A DNA stretch of 64,000 bases from CBDCMJ01 sp965218875 (lineage in GTDB: Bacteria; Chloroflexota; Dehalococcoidia; Lucifugimonadales; UBA3495): contig OZ244707.1 of assembly GCA_965218875.1 (NCBI GenBank), forward strand, positions 1,798,001 to 1,862,000, given 5' to 3'. The notes under the pieces are model-generated. The model did no database searches, was not told where the DNA came from, and saw only the letters and a program-made list of their open reading frames with translations. The position numbers were made by a program, and so were the translations under genes. Numbering within the stretch: the stretch's first letter is position 1; each line of letters opens with the position of its first letter. This document shows, one piece after another, positions 41,774 through 56,194 of this stretch.

Positions 41774-42769
41774 ATGCAGGTAAGAGAATTGGGCGAGTTC
41801 GGCCTCATCGACCTGCTGAACCGCATGGTTACCGCCGGGCGGACCGGCGCTGCCCATTCCTCTCGGCTCCTGGTCGACACCGGGGACGATACTGCCGTGT
41901 GGGACGCCGGTCCCGCCCGAGAGCTCTTCACCACCGACACCATGGTGGACGGGGTCCACTTCACCGGGCCGACCACTCCCTGGGCCGACCTGGGCTGGAA
42001 GTCCATAGCCTCCAACGTCAGCGACGTGGCGGCCATGGGCGGCTCCCCTGCCTACGCCCTCATTACCCTGGGGCTTCCCCCGGAGACCCAGGTGGAAGAC
42101 CTGAAGCTGCTCTACCAAGGCATGCTGGAAGTGGGAAACGCCTTTGGCGTGGCCATCGTCGGCGGCGACGTGGTCAGGTCCCCGGTGCTGTTCATCACCG
42201 TGGGCCTCACCGGCGTCATGGAGGGCCAACCCATGCTGCGCTCCAACGCCCGCCCCGGCGACCTGGTGGCCCTGACCGGATTCGTGGGCAACTCCGGAGG
42301 GGGGCTCCGGCTGATGCAGGAGCGCCCGGAAGAGGCCGGAGCGGACGTCGGCTTCCTAGTGGCTTGCCATCGCCGCCCTCAGCCCGCCGTGGCCCAGGGC
42401 AAGCTGCTGGCCAGTTCCGGCATCACCGCCGCCATGGACGTGAGCGACGGCCTGTACGACGACCTGTCTAAGCTGTGCCGCGCCAGCGGCGTGTCGGCCC
42501 GCATCGACACTGGCCGGCTCCCGGTGCACTCGGCGCTGCGGAAGCTGTTCCCCCAGGAGTGGCTGGGCCTGGCCCTGGGGGGCGGAGAGGACTACGTGCT
42601 CCTCTTCTCGGGATCGGAAGAACTGGTGGGACCGCTGGTGGCCAGGCTGGGCGACGGCGCCGCCGTCATTGGCGACATAGCCGAGGGGACTCCCGGCAGC
42701 GTCACCGTGGCCGGCCCCTCGGGGGAAATCGCCGGTCCGGCGTCGGGCGGATGGGACCACTTCCGCTGA
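41774..42769 (+). CDS. thiL: Thiamine-monophosphate kinase ThiL (331 aa)
   Basis: Phosphorylates thiamine monophosphate to thiamine diphosphate. The start at ATG 41774 (MQVRELGEFGLIDLL) matches the conserved ThiL N-terminus; there is no Shine-Dalgarno sequence. Motifs: VDTGDDTAVWD, TTDTMVDGVHF, GWKSIASNVSDVAAMGGSP and MDVSDGLYDDL, with a C-terminal GGGEDYVLLFS. Length is normal. First gene of a rightward cluster with tsaE, tsaB and ndk. Thiamine diphosphate is the cofactor of the E1 enzyme encoded at 13-15 kb. Confidence 0.95.
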   Translation: MQVRELGEFGLIDLLNRMVTAGRTGAAHSSRLLVDTGDDTAVWDAGPARELFTTDTMVDGVHFTGPTTPWADLGWKSIASNVSDVAAMGGSPAYALITLGLPPETQVEDLKLLYQGMLEVGNAFGVAIVGGDVVRSPVLFITVGLTGVMEGQPMLRSNARPGDLVALTGFVGNSGGGLRLMQERPEEAGADVGFLVACHRRPQPAVAQGKLLASSGITAAMDVSDGLYDDLSKLCRASGVSARIDTGRLPVHSALRKLFPQEWLGLALGGGEDYVLLFSGSEELVGPLVARLGDGAAVIGDIAEGTPGSVTVAGPSGEIAGPASGGWDHFR

Positions 42770-42793
42770 TGTCAGCCTGATGTCCGTCGCCGC

Positions 42794-43309
42794 ATGACCC
42801 AATCCGCCGGCGCCACGCAGCCTGTCTGGCTGGAGACCTGCGGCCCCGACGAGACCCGGGCCGTGGGCCGGACCATCGGGGAAAATGCCCAGGCGGGGGA
42901 CGTCTTCCTTTTGACCGGCCCCCTGGGCGCCGGAAAGACGTGCCTCGCCCAGGGCATCGCCCAGGGGCTGGGGGTGGAAGGCTACGTTCGGAGCCCCACC
43001 TTCGTGTTGATGACCCGCCATCAGGGCCGCCTCACCCTGCACCACCTGGACCTCTACCGCATCGGCGGGCCCGCCGATGCCTGGGACTTGGGGCTGGACG
43101 AGCAGCTTGCCGGGGATGGGGTTTGCGTGGTCGAGTGGGCCGACCGGGCCGAGGACGTGCTGGACGTCCCGGCCCTCTGGGTGGAACTCGGCCCCGGCCC
43201 GGGCGACGACGACCGGACTATCCAAGTATCCCCGGGGCCGGCCCGCTATGATGGCCTGTTGGCGGCGCTCCGGGGCCATCCCTTGGCCGCCGGGCGCAGG
43301 ACCGGCTAA
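42794..43309 (+). CDS. tsaE: tRNA t6A synthesis ATPase TsaE (171 aa)
   Basis: ATPase partner of TsaB and TsaD, needed to make N6-threonylcarbamoyladenosine in tRNA. Walker A GPLGAGKT, the FVLM segment after SPTF (Switch-like), and HLDLYRIG, then WADR near residue 115. A C-terminal extension rich in Asp, Pro and Gly goes beyond the usual core. It starts 24 bp after thiL. TsaB follows within 4 bp, so co-translation is likely. TsaD is not in the window. Confidence 0.94.
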   Translation: MTQSAGATQPVWLETCGPDETRAVGRTIGENAQAGDVFLLTGPLGAGKTCLAQGIAQGLGVEGYVRSPTFVLMTRHQGRLTLHHLDLYRIGGPADAWDLGLDEQLAGDGVCVVEWADRAEDVLDVPALWVELGPGPGDDDRTIQVSPGPARYDGLLAALRGHPLAAGRRTG

Positions 43310-43312
43310 GGC

Positions 43313-44029
43313 ATGTTGCTGGCTATCGACACCTCCACTCGGTACGCCGGGGCAGCCCTGTTCGGCCTTTCCCGGGAACCCGGGGGAGACGCGGGGACGC
43401 GGACCTTTTCCGGCCACTCCTGGTACTCGGCCCAAAACCACACCGTGGAGTTGATGCCGGCAGTCTCCCAGGTGCTAAAGGGCCAAGGGCTGGCCGTGAA
43501 GGACCTCAACGGCGTGGCCGTCGCCCTGGGCCCCGGCGGGTTCAGCGCCTTGAGGGTGGGGATGAGCGTGGCCAAGGGATTGGCCCTGGCCGCCGGCATC
43601 CCCCTGGTTGGAGTGGGGACCCTGGACGTGGAGGCTTATCCGTACCTGAACTCCGGCGTGCCGGTGTGCGCCGTGCTGGACTGCGGGAGGCAGGAAGTGG
43701 CCTCGGCCCTGTTCGGCCCCGACGGGCAGAGGATGCGCGACCACATTGTGGGCCCGGCCGAGGACCTGCCGGACACGGTTCCCCCTGAGGCCCTGTTTTG
43801 CGGCGAAGGCGTGATAAACTGGAGCGGGGTTATCCGCGACCGCTTTGGCCCCACTGCCATAGTGATGCAGCCCAGGCCTTCCTGGCGGCTTTGGTCCCTC
43901 GGCGAGATGGGGTGGCAGCGGCTGGAGGCCGGGGACACGTCAGACCCGTTCACCCTCCAGCCCACCTATCTTCGGCTGCCCAGCATCGGCGGACCCAAGC
44001 GCAGGGACCGGCGGCCCCAGGGTTCCTAG
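43313..44029 (+). CDS. tsaB: t6A synthesis protein TsaB (238 aa)
   Basis: MLLAIDTSTRYAGAALF is the ASKHA-type N-terminus, followed by HSWYSAQNHTVELMPAVSQVL, GVAVALGPGGFSALRVGMSVAKGLALAAGIPLVGVGTLDV in blocks and the DCGRQEV motif, all typical of TsaB/YeaZ. It works with TsaD and TsaE in t6A formation. The C-terminal half is shorter and more variable, as usual. The gene begins 4 nt after tsaE. Confidence 0.93.
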   Translation: MLLAIDTSTRYAGAALFGLSREPGGDAGTRTFSGHSWYSAQNHTVELMPAVSQVLKGQGLAVKDLNGVAVALGPGGFSALRVGMSVAKGLALAAGIPLVGVGTLDVEAYPYLNSGVPVCAVLDCGRQEVASALFGPDGQRMRDHIVGPAEDLPDTVPPEALFCGEGVINWSGVIRDRFGPTAIVMQPRPSWRLWSLGEMGWQRLEAGDTSDPFTLQPTYLRLPSIGGPKRRDRRPQGS

Positions 44030-44115
44030 CGGGCGCAGGCCCGCCTTGGCGCCGGCGGGCTGGGACGAGGCCGCGACCACTCCGGGGACCATCCGAAGAC
44101 CATCGGAAGAGAGAC

Positions 44116-44571
44116 ATGGAACGGACGTTGGTGTTGGTCAAGCCCGACGGGGTCCAGAGGGGCCTCATCGGAGAGGTTATCTCCCGGCTGGAAAGGCGGG
44201 GGTTGAAGCTGGCCGCCATGAAGCTGATGCGGATGGACGAGGCCTTGGCGGCCCGTCACTACGGGGAGCACGTGGAGCGGCCCTTCTTCCGAGGACTGGT
44301 GGAATTCATCACCTCAGCGCCCCTGGTGGCCATGGTGTGGGAGGCGGAGAGCGCGGTGGAGGTGGTGCGCAGGACCATGGGCGAAACCCAGCCGGCCGCC
44401 GCGGCGCCGGGGACGATCCGGGGCGACCTGGCGCTGGACATCGGTAGAAACGTGGTGCACGGCTCGGACAGCCCGGAGTCGGCGGAGAGAGAGATCGGGC
44501 TGTTCTTCAGCCAGGGGGAGATTCTGGACTACGCTCGCAGCAACGATCCGTGGATAAGCGAGGGCGCCTAG
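44116..44571 (+). CDS. ndk: Nucleoside diphosphate kinase (151 aa)
   Basis: Equilibrates nucleoside di- and triphosphates. MERTLVLVKPDGVQRGLIGEV is a canonical start, and the catalytic H115 lies in NVVHGSDSP. The ATG has GGAAGAGAG close upstream; 86 nt separate it from tsaB. The stop TAG overlaps the rsfS stop in a CTAG shared by both strands. Length is normal for the hexameric family. Confidence 0.96.
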   Translation: MERTLVLVKPDGVQRGLIGEVISRLERRGLKLAAMKLMRMDEALAARHYGEHVERPFFRGLVEFITSAPLVAMVWEAESAVEVVRRTMGETQPAAAAPGTIRGDLALDIGRNVVHGSDSPESAEREIGLFFSQGEILDYARSNDPWISEGA

Positions 44572-45041
44572 AGGACCCTGACGACCTGCGGGGCCTGGGA
44601 CCACAGCCGTTCCAGACCGTAGTACTCCCGTTCCTCGGGACCGAATATGTGGACGATGACGTCGCTGAAGTCCAGCAACACCCACCCGGCGGAGGGAACG
44701 CCTTCACGGTTGAACCGTCTCACCTTCTCTTCCTTGAGGGCCTGGCTGATGTCCCGCTCCAGGGCTTCGATCTGGCGGGAGGACTCCGCCGACATGATGA
44801 CGAAGTAGTCGGCAAAGGGCGCAACACCGCGCAAGTCCAGTAGCACGATATCGGCGGCCAGCTTGTCCGAGGCCACCTCCACCACCAGTTGCGCCAAGTC
44901 GGTTGGGTCCAGGCTAAAGCCCTCCTGGATGGCCTGAAAATGGCCTTGAATTGCCCTGGATTCAGGTTGTGCTGAGTAAACCAAGTATAGGCCTGCCCCG
45001 CAGGGGCGGTCAACTGAAACCGAGTTGAACGGCAGGGTCAT
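44568..45041 (-). CDS. rsfS: Ribosomal silencing factor RsfS
   Basis: Binds ribosomal protein uL14 to block subunit joining in starvation. The conserved part starts SLDPTDLAQLVVEVASDKLAADIVLLDLRGVAPFADYFVIMSAESSRQI, then QALKEEKVRRFNREGVPSAGWVLLDFSDVIVHIFGPEEREYYGLERLW, in line with the DUF143/RsfS family. The start is uncertain: ATG 45041 gives a 43-residue extra N-terminus, whereas a TATACT -10 box lies inside this extension and a TTG start near 44985 would be leaderless. Convergent with ndk. Confidence 0.88.
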   Translation of the reverse strand: MTLPFNSVSVDRPCGAGLYLVYSAQPESRAIQGHFQAIQEGFSLDPTDLAQLVVEVASDKLAADIVLLDLRGVAPFADYFVIMSAESSRQIEALERDISQALKEEKVRRFNREGVPSAGWVLLDFSDVIVHIFGPEEREYYGLERLWSQAPQVVRVL

Positions 45042-45176
45042 TCGATTATCATGACGCTTGAGGCACTTCTCCACCATGTCATGCTGAGCTTGCCGAAGCA
45101 TCTTGGACCCTTCGGCTACGCCCAGGGTAGCAGGATAGGACAATCGAAAGACCTTGAGTTGAACGGGGAGAGGGCA

Positions 45177-46295
45177 ATGTTGCGGCTCATCAGAAATAGG
45201 GTCTCCGCTTTGGCCGCCTTGGCGTTGGCCGTGGGCATGTTGGCCGTGGCCTGCGGGAACGGCGAAGAGGCCAGCCCGGGGACACTGGTGCCGGAGGGGA
45301 CGGCCTTGGTGGCCGAGATAAATCTGACGGCGATCCTGGGCAGTGAGGGCCTCGCCGCCATAGCCGCCGCCGGCGGCGACGACGAAATGCTGGACTCGGC
45401 GTTGGACGGAGCATACCGAGAAACGGGGGTGGATATTCGTCAAATCTCGCAGGTGGTGGTTTTCGGAGGCGGTCTATCCGGTCTTGCTTCCGGTGTAGCC
45501 CCAATATTTTCTGAGAGTTCGACCCTTGAAGCTGAGGATGGGGAGGCCCCTTTTGTCGGGGCCATAGTCAAGGGTAATTTGGACCAGGCAGCCACCATCG
45601 CGGCAATTGAAAGGCTGACCGGCCTTACCGCCACCGTCTCGGAATACAATAGCCGGCAAGTCCACCGCTTCGAAGTCAGCCAAGATCCGGTGTTGGGTGG
45701 CTTTGCCATCGCTTTCCTGGACCGGGAAGTCGCGGTTCTGGGGACCACAGGCGCGGTTAGCGCGGTTATCGATGTGCGTCAGGGGGATTCCGAGGGATGG
45801 TCCGGGCCTCTTAGAGACGCCTTCGACGGCCTCGGCCCGGGGATGTTTCGAGTCGGCTTCGACGTGCGGGGCAGCGGCCTCTCCTGGATGTTGTCTGAGG
45901 CCTACGACCTCCTTTCCTTTGGGGAAGACGGCGGGCTGGAATCACCCGCGGCTCTGACCGCCCTTCTCGATCTGGACCTTCTGACCCTGAGTGCGTCCCA
46001 GAACGGGGAAATCCTGGTCTTGCGCATGGACCATCACTACCGGGCCTCGGAATCGGCCGGAATAGTCGGAGACCTGGTGGAAGGACTGGCAAAGGTAGGC
46101 GAGGCGCTGGTCCCCGATGCCTCGGCTAGGGAGCTATTGGACCGGGTTGAGGTGAGCCGCAGGGAATCTCACCTGACTGTGCGCCTGGAAACCCCGGCGT
46201 CCCTCATCGCGTCATTCGTATCCGGCTTGACCGGGGGATTGGGCGTAACAGAGGAAGAAGTACCTGAGCCCATAGCACCCCTCGACTCCAGGTAG
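45177..46295 (+). CDS. Predicted lipoprotein, DUF3352-like (372 aa)
   Basis: ATG 45177 has GGGGAGAGGGCA upstream. The signal peptide MLRLIRNRVSALAALALAVG ends in the lipobox LAVAC. The body has many short hydrophobic strands: VPEGTALVAEINLTAILGSEGLAAIAAAG, then DIRQISQVVVFGGGL and GFAIAFLDREVAVLGTTGAVSAVID. This layout recalls DUF3352, but I cannot be sure. It is probably anchored on the outer face of the membrane. The region before it (45060-45150) is a CTGAGC-type dispersed repeat. Confidence 0.7.
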   Translation: MLRLIRNRVSALAALALAVGMLAVACGNGEEASPGTLVPEGTALVAEINLTAILGSEGLAAIAAAGGDDEMLDSALDGAYRETGVDIRQISQVVVFGGGLSGLASGVAPIFSESSTLEAEDGEAPFVGAIVKGNLDQAATIAAIERLTGLTATVSEYNSRQVHRFEVSQDPVLGGFAIAFLDREVAVLGTTGAVSAVIDVRQGDSEGWSGPLRDAFDGLGPGMFRVGFDVRGSGLSWMLSEAYDLLSFGEDGGLESPAALTALLDLDLLTLSASQNGEILVLRMDHHYRASESAGIVGDLVEGLAKVGEALVPDASARELLDRVEVSRRESHLTVRLETPASLIASFVSGLTGGLGVTEEEVPEPIAPLDSR

Positions 46296-46759
46296 TAGCG
46301 AAATACGCTGGGAAGCAAACCCTGGGACCGTGGCTGCTCTGGGGGGCGGATCGCTTACATAAGCTTCGGGGGTTCACCATAGCCGCGAGCAAGGTATAGC
46401 TCGGTGCCGCGAACTCGGGTATTGTCGGCCCCGGAGAGGCGCCTTTGATGCAAAGACTTTCCCCCGTCGTGTACGGGGTTCGGAAAATAGGGGCTACTCA
46501 AGGAACGGAAAGCGGGTTATAATACCGCATCCGGCGCAGAAGCCGGTCACGCGGGTTAGCTCCTCAGCGGTAGCCGAGAAGGGCGCTCCCAAGAAATGCA
46601 TATTTGAGGGCGGGCTTTTTGGCGTTGCCGGTTTGTGATATATTTTACAAATCCCCGGCGTTTCGGGCTTTCCCATTTATTCGTGGCTGAAGAGCCTGGG
46701 GACGGCCCGGTCCCCGGACCGGGAGCCCCGGCGGCAATAGACGTAACGAGAATCGTGAT

Positions 46760-51368
<4,609 letters not shown>

Positions 51369-51376
<8 letters not shown>

Positions 51377-52829
51377 ACCCTCCGGGTTCATGGATTTTGG
51401 ACGGGAGCCGCCCCCGCGCCGGCCGGTCTCGGAGAGAAAGGGCGACTTCCGGGAGCTGTACCTGCCCTGGGGCGATAGCCACGTTAGCGAGCAGAGCGCC
51501 AGGTGCATGGACTGCTCTGTCCCCTTCTGCCACATGGGCTGCCCCCTGGGGAACGTTATCCCGGAGTTCAACCACCAGGTCTACCTGGGGAACTGGCGGC
51601 AGGCCCTCGACGTGCTGCTGTCCACCAACAACTTCCCCGAGTTCACGGGGCGCATTTGCCCAGCCCCTTGCGAAGCTTCCTGCGTCCTGAGCATAGACTC
51701 AGATCCGGTGACCATCGAATACATCGAGAAAGAGATCGCCGCCAGAGGTTACGACGAGGGCTGGATCAAGCCCGAGCCCCCCAGCCAGCGCACGGGGAAA
51801 AAGGTGGCGGTAGTGGGCTCCGGTCCGGCGGGCTTGGCTGCGGCCCAGCAACTGAACCGGGCCGGCCACTGGGTCCACGTGATGGAGCGGGACGAAGAGA
51901 TCGGGGGGTTGCTGACGCTGGGTATTCCCGATTTCAAGCTCGACAAGGAAATCGTACGGCGCCGGGTCCGCCTGATGGCCGAGGAAGGCATCAGCTTCTC
52001 CACCGGGGTCAACGTCGGAATCGACTACGGCGTCGACCGGCTCCTGGAAGAGCACGACGCGGTGTGTCTCACCTGCGGCTCCACCCAGGCCCGGGACCTG
52101 CCGCTGCCGGGCCGGGAGCTGGACGGCATTCACCTGGCCATGGAGTACCTGACCCAGCAAAACCGGCTCATAGCCGGGCAGACCATACACCCCGATGAGA
52201 GGATCACCGCCGAGGGGAAGAGCGTGGTCATCCTGGGCGGCGGGGACACAGGGGCCGATTGCCTGGGAACCGCCCACCGCCAGGGAGCGGAGGTAGTGCA
52301 CCAGTTGGAACTGCTTCCCGAGCCGCCGGAGCAACGGCGTCCCAACAACCCTTGGCCCCAGTGGCCCGCCATTCAGCGTAGCACCCCCGCCCACGAGGAG
52401 GGCGGCCTGCGGGACTACAGCGTGTTGACCAAGTCCTTCAGTGGCTCCAACGGTGCGGTGGAACGGCTGCACGCCGTCCGTATCGAGTGGACCCAGCCCA
52501 CCGGCGGCCAGCGCCCCGAGATGCAGGAGATACCGGGCAGCGAGTTCGTCATCGAGACCGGGCTGGTGCTGCTGGCCATGGGCTTCCTCCATCCGGAGCA
52601 CGACGGCATGTTGGCCCAGTTGGGCGTGGAGCTCGACGGCCGGGGCAACATCAAGGTCGACTCCGACAAGATGACCAGCATACCGGGGGTGTTCTCCGGC
52701 GGCGACTGCGCCAGGGGACAGTCGCTGGTGGTGTGGGCCATCGCCGAGGGACGGGAGGCAGCCCGGGGAGCGGACCAGTACCTGATGGGCCGCACCAGTC
52801 TGCCGCGATCGCTCCCCGTTTTCGCCTGA
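51369..52829 (+). CDS. gltD: Glutamate synthase small subunit GltD (486 aa)
   Basis: Supplies electrons from NADPH through FAD and 4Fe-4S clusters. Cluster cysteines C46, C49, C54 and C58 are in ARCMDCSVPFCHMGCPLGNV, with a further set in RICPAPCEASC. FAD-binding GSGPAG at about 154 and the NADPH-binding GGGDTGAD at about 290. It overlaps gltB by 8 bp. Full length and intact. The gene ends 276 bp before the next gene, and that gap looks empty. Confidence 0.96.
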
Positions 52830-53105
52830 TGCTGCGGGCCTGAGTCAAGCCAGCCAGGCGGCTGCCCGGCCTTCCGAACCCCGCTCTCCGAGTCCTCCGG
52901 CGGCCACGCCATCTCCCAGGGTAGCCCGGTCCCAACCGGCCTCAGTCAGTTCCCAGGCAGCGAACCCCGCGAAGACGCCGGGCGCAGCCTCGTTCAACAC
53001 AACCAAGGGCCATCGAGAACAGGGGTAGGGTCGACCGTTGGCCACCGGTCCCGTATACGGTAAGACGTCGGCAACAACCCCGGCGTAGGTTTGGCCGGTT
53101 CGACA

Positions 53106-54269
53106 TTAGTTCTTGGGGGTGAAGTAGGAGTCGGTGGCCTGCCGCAGCCCGGAGCGGCGGTTGGCCTGGAGCGCTTCCTTGCGCTCGCTGGCCCACTGCT
53201 GGGACGTCATGATCCCGCCGAGGGTGCCCTGGAAGCGAGGCATTACGTAGCGGGCCAGTAACTCGTAGCTGCGGTGAATGGTCTCCCGGGGGGCCCAGTC
53301 TTCCACCCGGACCATGAAGCTGCCAAACCCGCCGCTCATCTCCTGGAGGCGCTCGATGCCGGCAATGCAGTCGTCGGGAGTGCCCACGATCCACTGGTTG
53401 TGTTCCACCATGTAGTCCACTATCTGGTCCCGGGGCACGTCCGGGGTTGGGTTGCCCAAGGTCTGGCCAAAGTACTCGGTGACCACTCGCGCCGAGCCCT
53501 CCCGAATGTCCTCGAAGGCCTGGGCCCGGGTCTCGGCCAGGTGGCAGCCCATGACGATTCCCCAGTCCTCCCGCCTCACCACCTTGTCGTGCTCCGCGGC
53601 CGTTTCCTCGGCGATGGACCAGAGCTCTTTGAGGGTGGTCTTGCGGACTGTATCCCGGGGCACGCTGAGGGACAGCACCGCCGCGCCGTGCTTGCCGGCC
53701 AGTTGCACGCCCGACGGTGACTCCACCGAGGCCACGGCTACGGGGATGTGCGGCTGCTGATAGGGCCGCAGTTGGAGCAGGGCCTCGTTGAGCTCGAACC
53801 AGTCGCTCTTGTAGGTGATGGGGTCCGTCTCGGTGAACAAGCGCATGATGACGCCCAGGGATTCGTCCATCATCTCCCGCTGCCGCTCCGGCCTGATGCC
53901 CAACATCAGCGCGTCGGAGGCCAACGCCCCGGGGCCTACCCCCAGGATCACCCGCCCCCGGGTCAGGTGGTCCAGCAGGACCAGGCGGTTGGCCACCATG
54001 TAGGGGTGGTGATAGGGCAGGCTTATCACCCCGGAGCCCAGCCGTATGTTGCGGGTCCGCTCGGCGGCGGTGGCCATGAACACTTCCGGAGACGCGATGG
54101 TCTCCCATCCCGCGCTGTGGTGCTCCCCTATGTACGCTTCGTCGAAGCCCAGGGCGTCCAGCCACTGGATCAGCTCCAGGTCCCGGTCCAAGGCCAGGGT
54201 GGGGTTCTCTCCGGGCCGGTGGAAGGGCGCCATGAAGACCCCGAATTTCATTCGATTCGCCGCCGTCAT
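53106..54269 (-). CDS. LLM-class flavin-dependent monooxygenase (387 aa)
   Basis: Alkanal monooxygenase-like barrel: KFGVFMAPFHRPGENPTLAL, then DEAYIGEHHSAGWETIASPEVFM, and RIRLGSGVISLPYHHPYMVANRLVLLDHLTRGRVILGVGPGAL in blocks, then QLRPYQQPHIPVAVAS. This matches FMN-dependent monooxygenases with N-terminal EHHS-type motifs. ATG 54269 is used, though MKFGVF at codon 7 is possible. The gap 54270-54738 holds an inverted family 3 repeat (54389-54462) and a GC-rich hairpin near 54625-54660. Confidence 0.88.
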   Translation of the reverse strand: MTAANRMKFGVFMAPFHRPGENPTLALDRDLELIQWLDALGFDEAYIGEHHSAGWETIASPEVFMATAAERTRNIRLGSGVISLPYHHPYMVANRLVLLDHLTRGRVILGVGPGALASDALMLGIRPERQREMMDESLGVIMRLFTETDPITYKSDWFELNEALLQLRPYQQPHIPVAVASVESPSGVQLAGKHGAAVLSLSVPRDTVRKTTLKELWSIAEETAAEHDKVVRREDWGIVMGCHLAETRAQAFEDIREGSARVVTEYFGQTLGNPTPDVPRDQIVDYMVEHNQWIVGTPDDCIAGIERLQEMSGGFGSFMVRVEDWAPRETIHRSYELLARYVMPRFQGTLGGIMTSQQWASERKEALQANRRSGLRQATDSYFTPKN

Positions 54270-54388
54270 CTGTAGACCCCCGTGTGAATCTGGCTAGTCC
54301 GTAAGCGGGCTTCCGCAGCCCGGGCAATTCTAACACGAATTGGCGTACCCCCGCATGACGGATGTGTCGCCCCGGCAGGGTCTTTTGG

Positions 54389-54462
54389 TTGTCACCCTGA
54401 ACGAAGTGATGGGTCTCTCCGCCCTGGCTGAGATTCCTCACTACCCTCAGAAATGACAAGGT
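54389..54462 (-). repeat. Dispersed repeat family 3, inverted copy
   Basis: Core caccctgaacgaagtgatgg and gagattcctcactaccctca, related to 9861-9930. No gene. Confidence 0.6.
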
Positions 54463-54738
54463 TTAGAGGCCGACAATTAACAAATGACTCTGGCCGTCTC
54501 GCGGGGCGTTCGGGCCGAACGTGACGGTTCCGCAGCTTATGAGACGGCCCCGACCGGAGCCCCGCACAGGCCGGTGGACGCCGCGGTGCCGTTGCCTGGG
54601 CAACACCGGGGCCAAGCCGTTCCGGTCGCCCGCCTTGCGGGGCTAGCCGCGGGCGGGCAATGATGGTATGTTGTGTCCGGCCCCCAAAGTGGGCCGGCAA
54701 TCTTGTCCCGGACCAACCGCCGGGAGTGGAGGAGCAGC

Positions 54739-55164
54739 ATGGCCCAGATAAAGCACATAGCCATTGCCACCAACGACGCCGGGAAGACGGCGAAGTTCTA
54801 TGCTGAGGTGTTCGGACTCCGCCAGGTGGCGGAATTGAACGGCGACAACGCCAAGGGCTTCATGCTCAGCGACGGCAACATTAATCTGGCCATTCTAGAC
54901 TTCCAGAACGACGCCGTGGCCGGGGAGCGCGGCAAGGAGTGGGAAGGCATTCACCACATTGGCTTCGAGGTGGAGAGCCTGGACGACGTGGAGCGGAGGT
55001 TGGCCGCGGCCGACTCTCAGCCCATGGAGGAAGTCAACCACGCCTTGCACGCAGGCAACACCGGTCCACGCCATCAGAACGTGGAAACCAAGTACGAGGG
55101 CCCCAACGGCGAAATGATAGACGTCTCTCAGGTCGGCTGGGTGGGCACCCGCGGCCTGGACTGA
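54739..55164 (+). CDS. VOC-family (glyoxalase/dioxygenase) protein (141 aa)
   Basis: ATG 54739 with GGAGGAG 4 nt upstream. IKHIAIATNDAGKTAKFYAEVFG contains the first metal His (H6). HHIGFEVESLDDVERRLAA contains a second His, and a C-terminal Glu in NGEMIDVSQVGW completes the site. VOC proteins include glyoxalase I, methylmalonyl-CoA epimerase and extradiol dioxygenases. The reaction is not evident. It is not in an operon. Confidence 0.85.
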   Translation: MAQIKHIAIATNDAGKTAKFYAEVFGLRQVAELNGDNAKGFMLSDGNINLAILDFQNDAVAGERGKEWEGIHHIGFEVESLDDVERRLAAADSQPMEEVNHALHAGNTGPRHQNVETKYEGPNGEMIDVSQVGWVGTRGLD

Positions 55165-55223
55165 GGGGGAAGCCGCCCTAAACAACCGCGAGCGCGGCTG
55201 CAGGACTACCGCCGCCGCTACTC

Positions 55224-55718
55224 CTAGAAGAAGTGGACGTAGTGGGCCATGATGACGAGCTTCTGCTCCTGGTCCCAGGCGGCGCGCTTTTCGCCTATCA
55301 CTCGGGACATGACCTCCGGGTCGCCCAGGAACGTCTCATTCCACAGGCGGTCGCCGAACTGGAGCGCGTCCAGCTCGCGGTCGAAGCGGTTGAGAATCAT
55401 CCCATTGTGGTTGGTGTGGTCGATGATAGACAAGCAAATGCCGTCTTCATCGTCCCCCTCATGGCCGGGAAACCGGGAGAAGTCGTACACCCGCATCTCT
55501 ATCCCCTTGGTGTCCGGTCCGGAGTGCCTGTAGTGGACTGCCTCTCCGGCGTCGGAGGAGGAGCTGGAAGCGACGGCATTCCACCGGCACTCGCCGCCGC
55601 GCAAGTACCTAGCCAGATCGTCGGCGTCCTTGCGGCGGAGGGTGTATAGGACCCAGGCGGTGAACGCGATGATAGCGGCGCCGACCGCAACCCCGATTAC
55701 GATGTATCCCAGCAGCAT
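55224..55718 (-). CDS. Membrane-anchored hypothetical protein (164 aa)
   Basis: One N-terminal transmembrane segment (YIVIGVAVGAAIIAFTAWVL), a short basic linker and then a soluble domain with a Ser-rich stretch (NAVASSSSSDAGEA). The domain ends with DRLWNETFLGDPEVMSRVIGEKRAAWDQEQKLVIMAHY. No family recognised. ATG 55718 has no clear ribosome binding site. It lies 30 bp beyond the start of the DUF35 gene on the same strand. Confidence 0.55.
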   Translation of the reverse strand: MLLGYIVIGVAVGAAIIAFTAWVLYTLRRKDADDLARYLRGGECRWNAVASSSSSDAGEAVHYRHSGPDTKGIEMRVYDFSRFPGHEGDDEDGICLSIIDHTNHNGMILNRFDRELDALQFGDRLWNETFLGDPEVMSRVIGEKRAAWDQEQKLVIMAHYVHFF

Positions 55719-55748
55719 GACGGCTTTGGCTAAGAGCGAGCGAGGCCG

Positions 55749-56186
55749 TTAGTCAACCAGGGCGGGGCGGAAGACGGGTGAAGGGCCTTCCGAGTCGATT
55801 TCGTCCAGGTCCACCATCAAGTCCATGCCGGTCTTGATGTCCTGGGGGTTGTTTCCGTCCACGCCCACTATGCGGGCGCTCAGCCGGGGCCCCTCTTCCA
55901 GAGTGACGATACCAGTACAGTAGGGGTTGTCTCGACCGTACCCCTTCGCCCCCATGGCCACCGGCACGATGGATATGCAGGTGAAGGTGCTGAGGGTGGC
56001 CTTGCCGCTGAACTGGCGCCACTCCAGGTCTCGCCCGCGGCAGGACACGCAGATGGGCCGAGGCACGGCAAATAGCCGGCCGCAGGAGCGGCAGCCCACT
56101 CCCATGAGCCTCTTCTCGTCGCGGAGGTACGCAGCGTAGGAGGCGGCGTTGAAAGCCCGCTGGTCGTCGTGGGCGGCTTCAGGCAC
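55749..56186 (-). CDS. DUF35-type OB-fold/zinc-ribbon protein (145 aa)
   Basis: GTG 56186 is the start. The zinc ribbon is GCRSCGRLFAVPRPICVSCRGRDLEW (four Cys), followed by an OB-fold with FSGKATLSTFTCISI and NPYCTGIVTLEEGPRLSARIVG. Such proteins act with thiolase-type enzymes, often needed for acyl-CoA entry or HMG-CoA-type condensations. It lies 8 nt downstream of the thiolase-family gene, the expected partner. Confidence 0.9.
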   Translation of the reverse strand: MPEAAHDDQRAFNAASYAAYLRDEKRLMGVGCRSCGRLFAVPRPICVSCRGRDLEWRQFSGKATLSTFTCISIVPVAMGAKGYGRDNPYCTGIVTLEEGPRLSARIVGVDGNNPQDIKTGMDLMVDLDEIDSEGPSPVFRPALVD

Positions 56187-56194
56187 GGCGCCCC

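Noticed and set aside
44046..44447. Alternate-frame open reading frame across ndk
   Set aside because: It is a shadow of ndk, whose catalytic His motif and start are unmistakable.
46540..46600. tRNA-like stretch (ggttagctcctcagcggtagccgag) before gltB
   Set aside because: It lacks a full cloverleaf and the T-loop GTTCRA; no acceptor arm pairs. It is probably chance or a relic.
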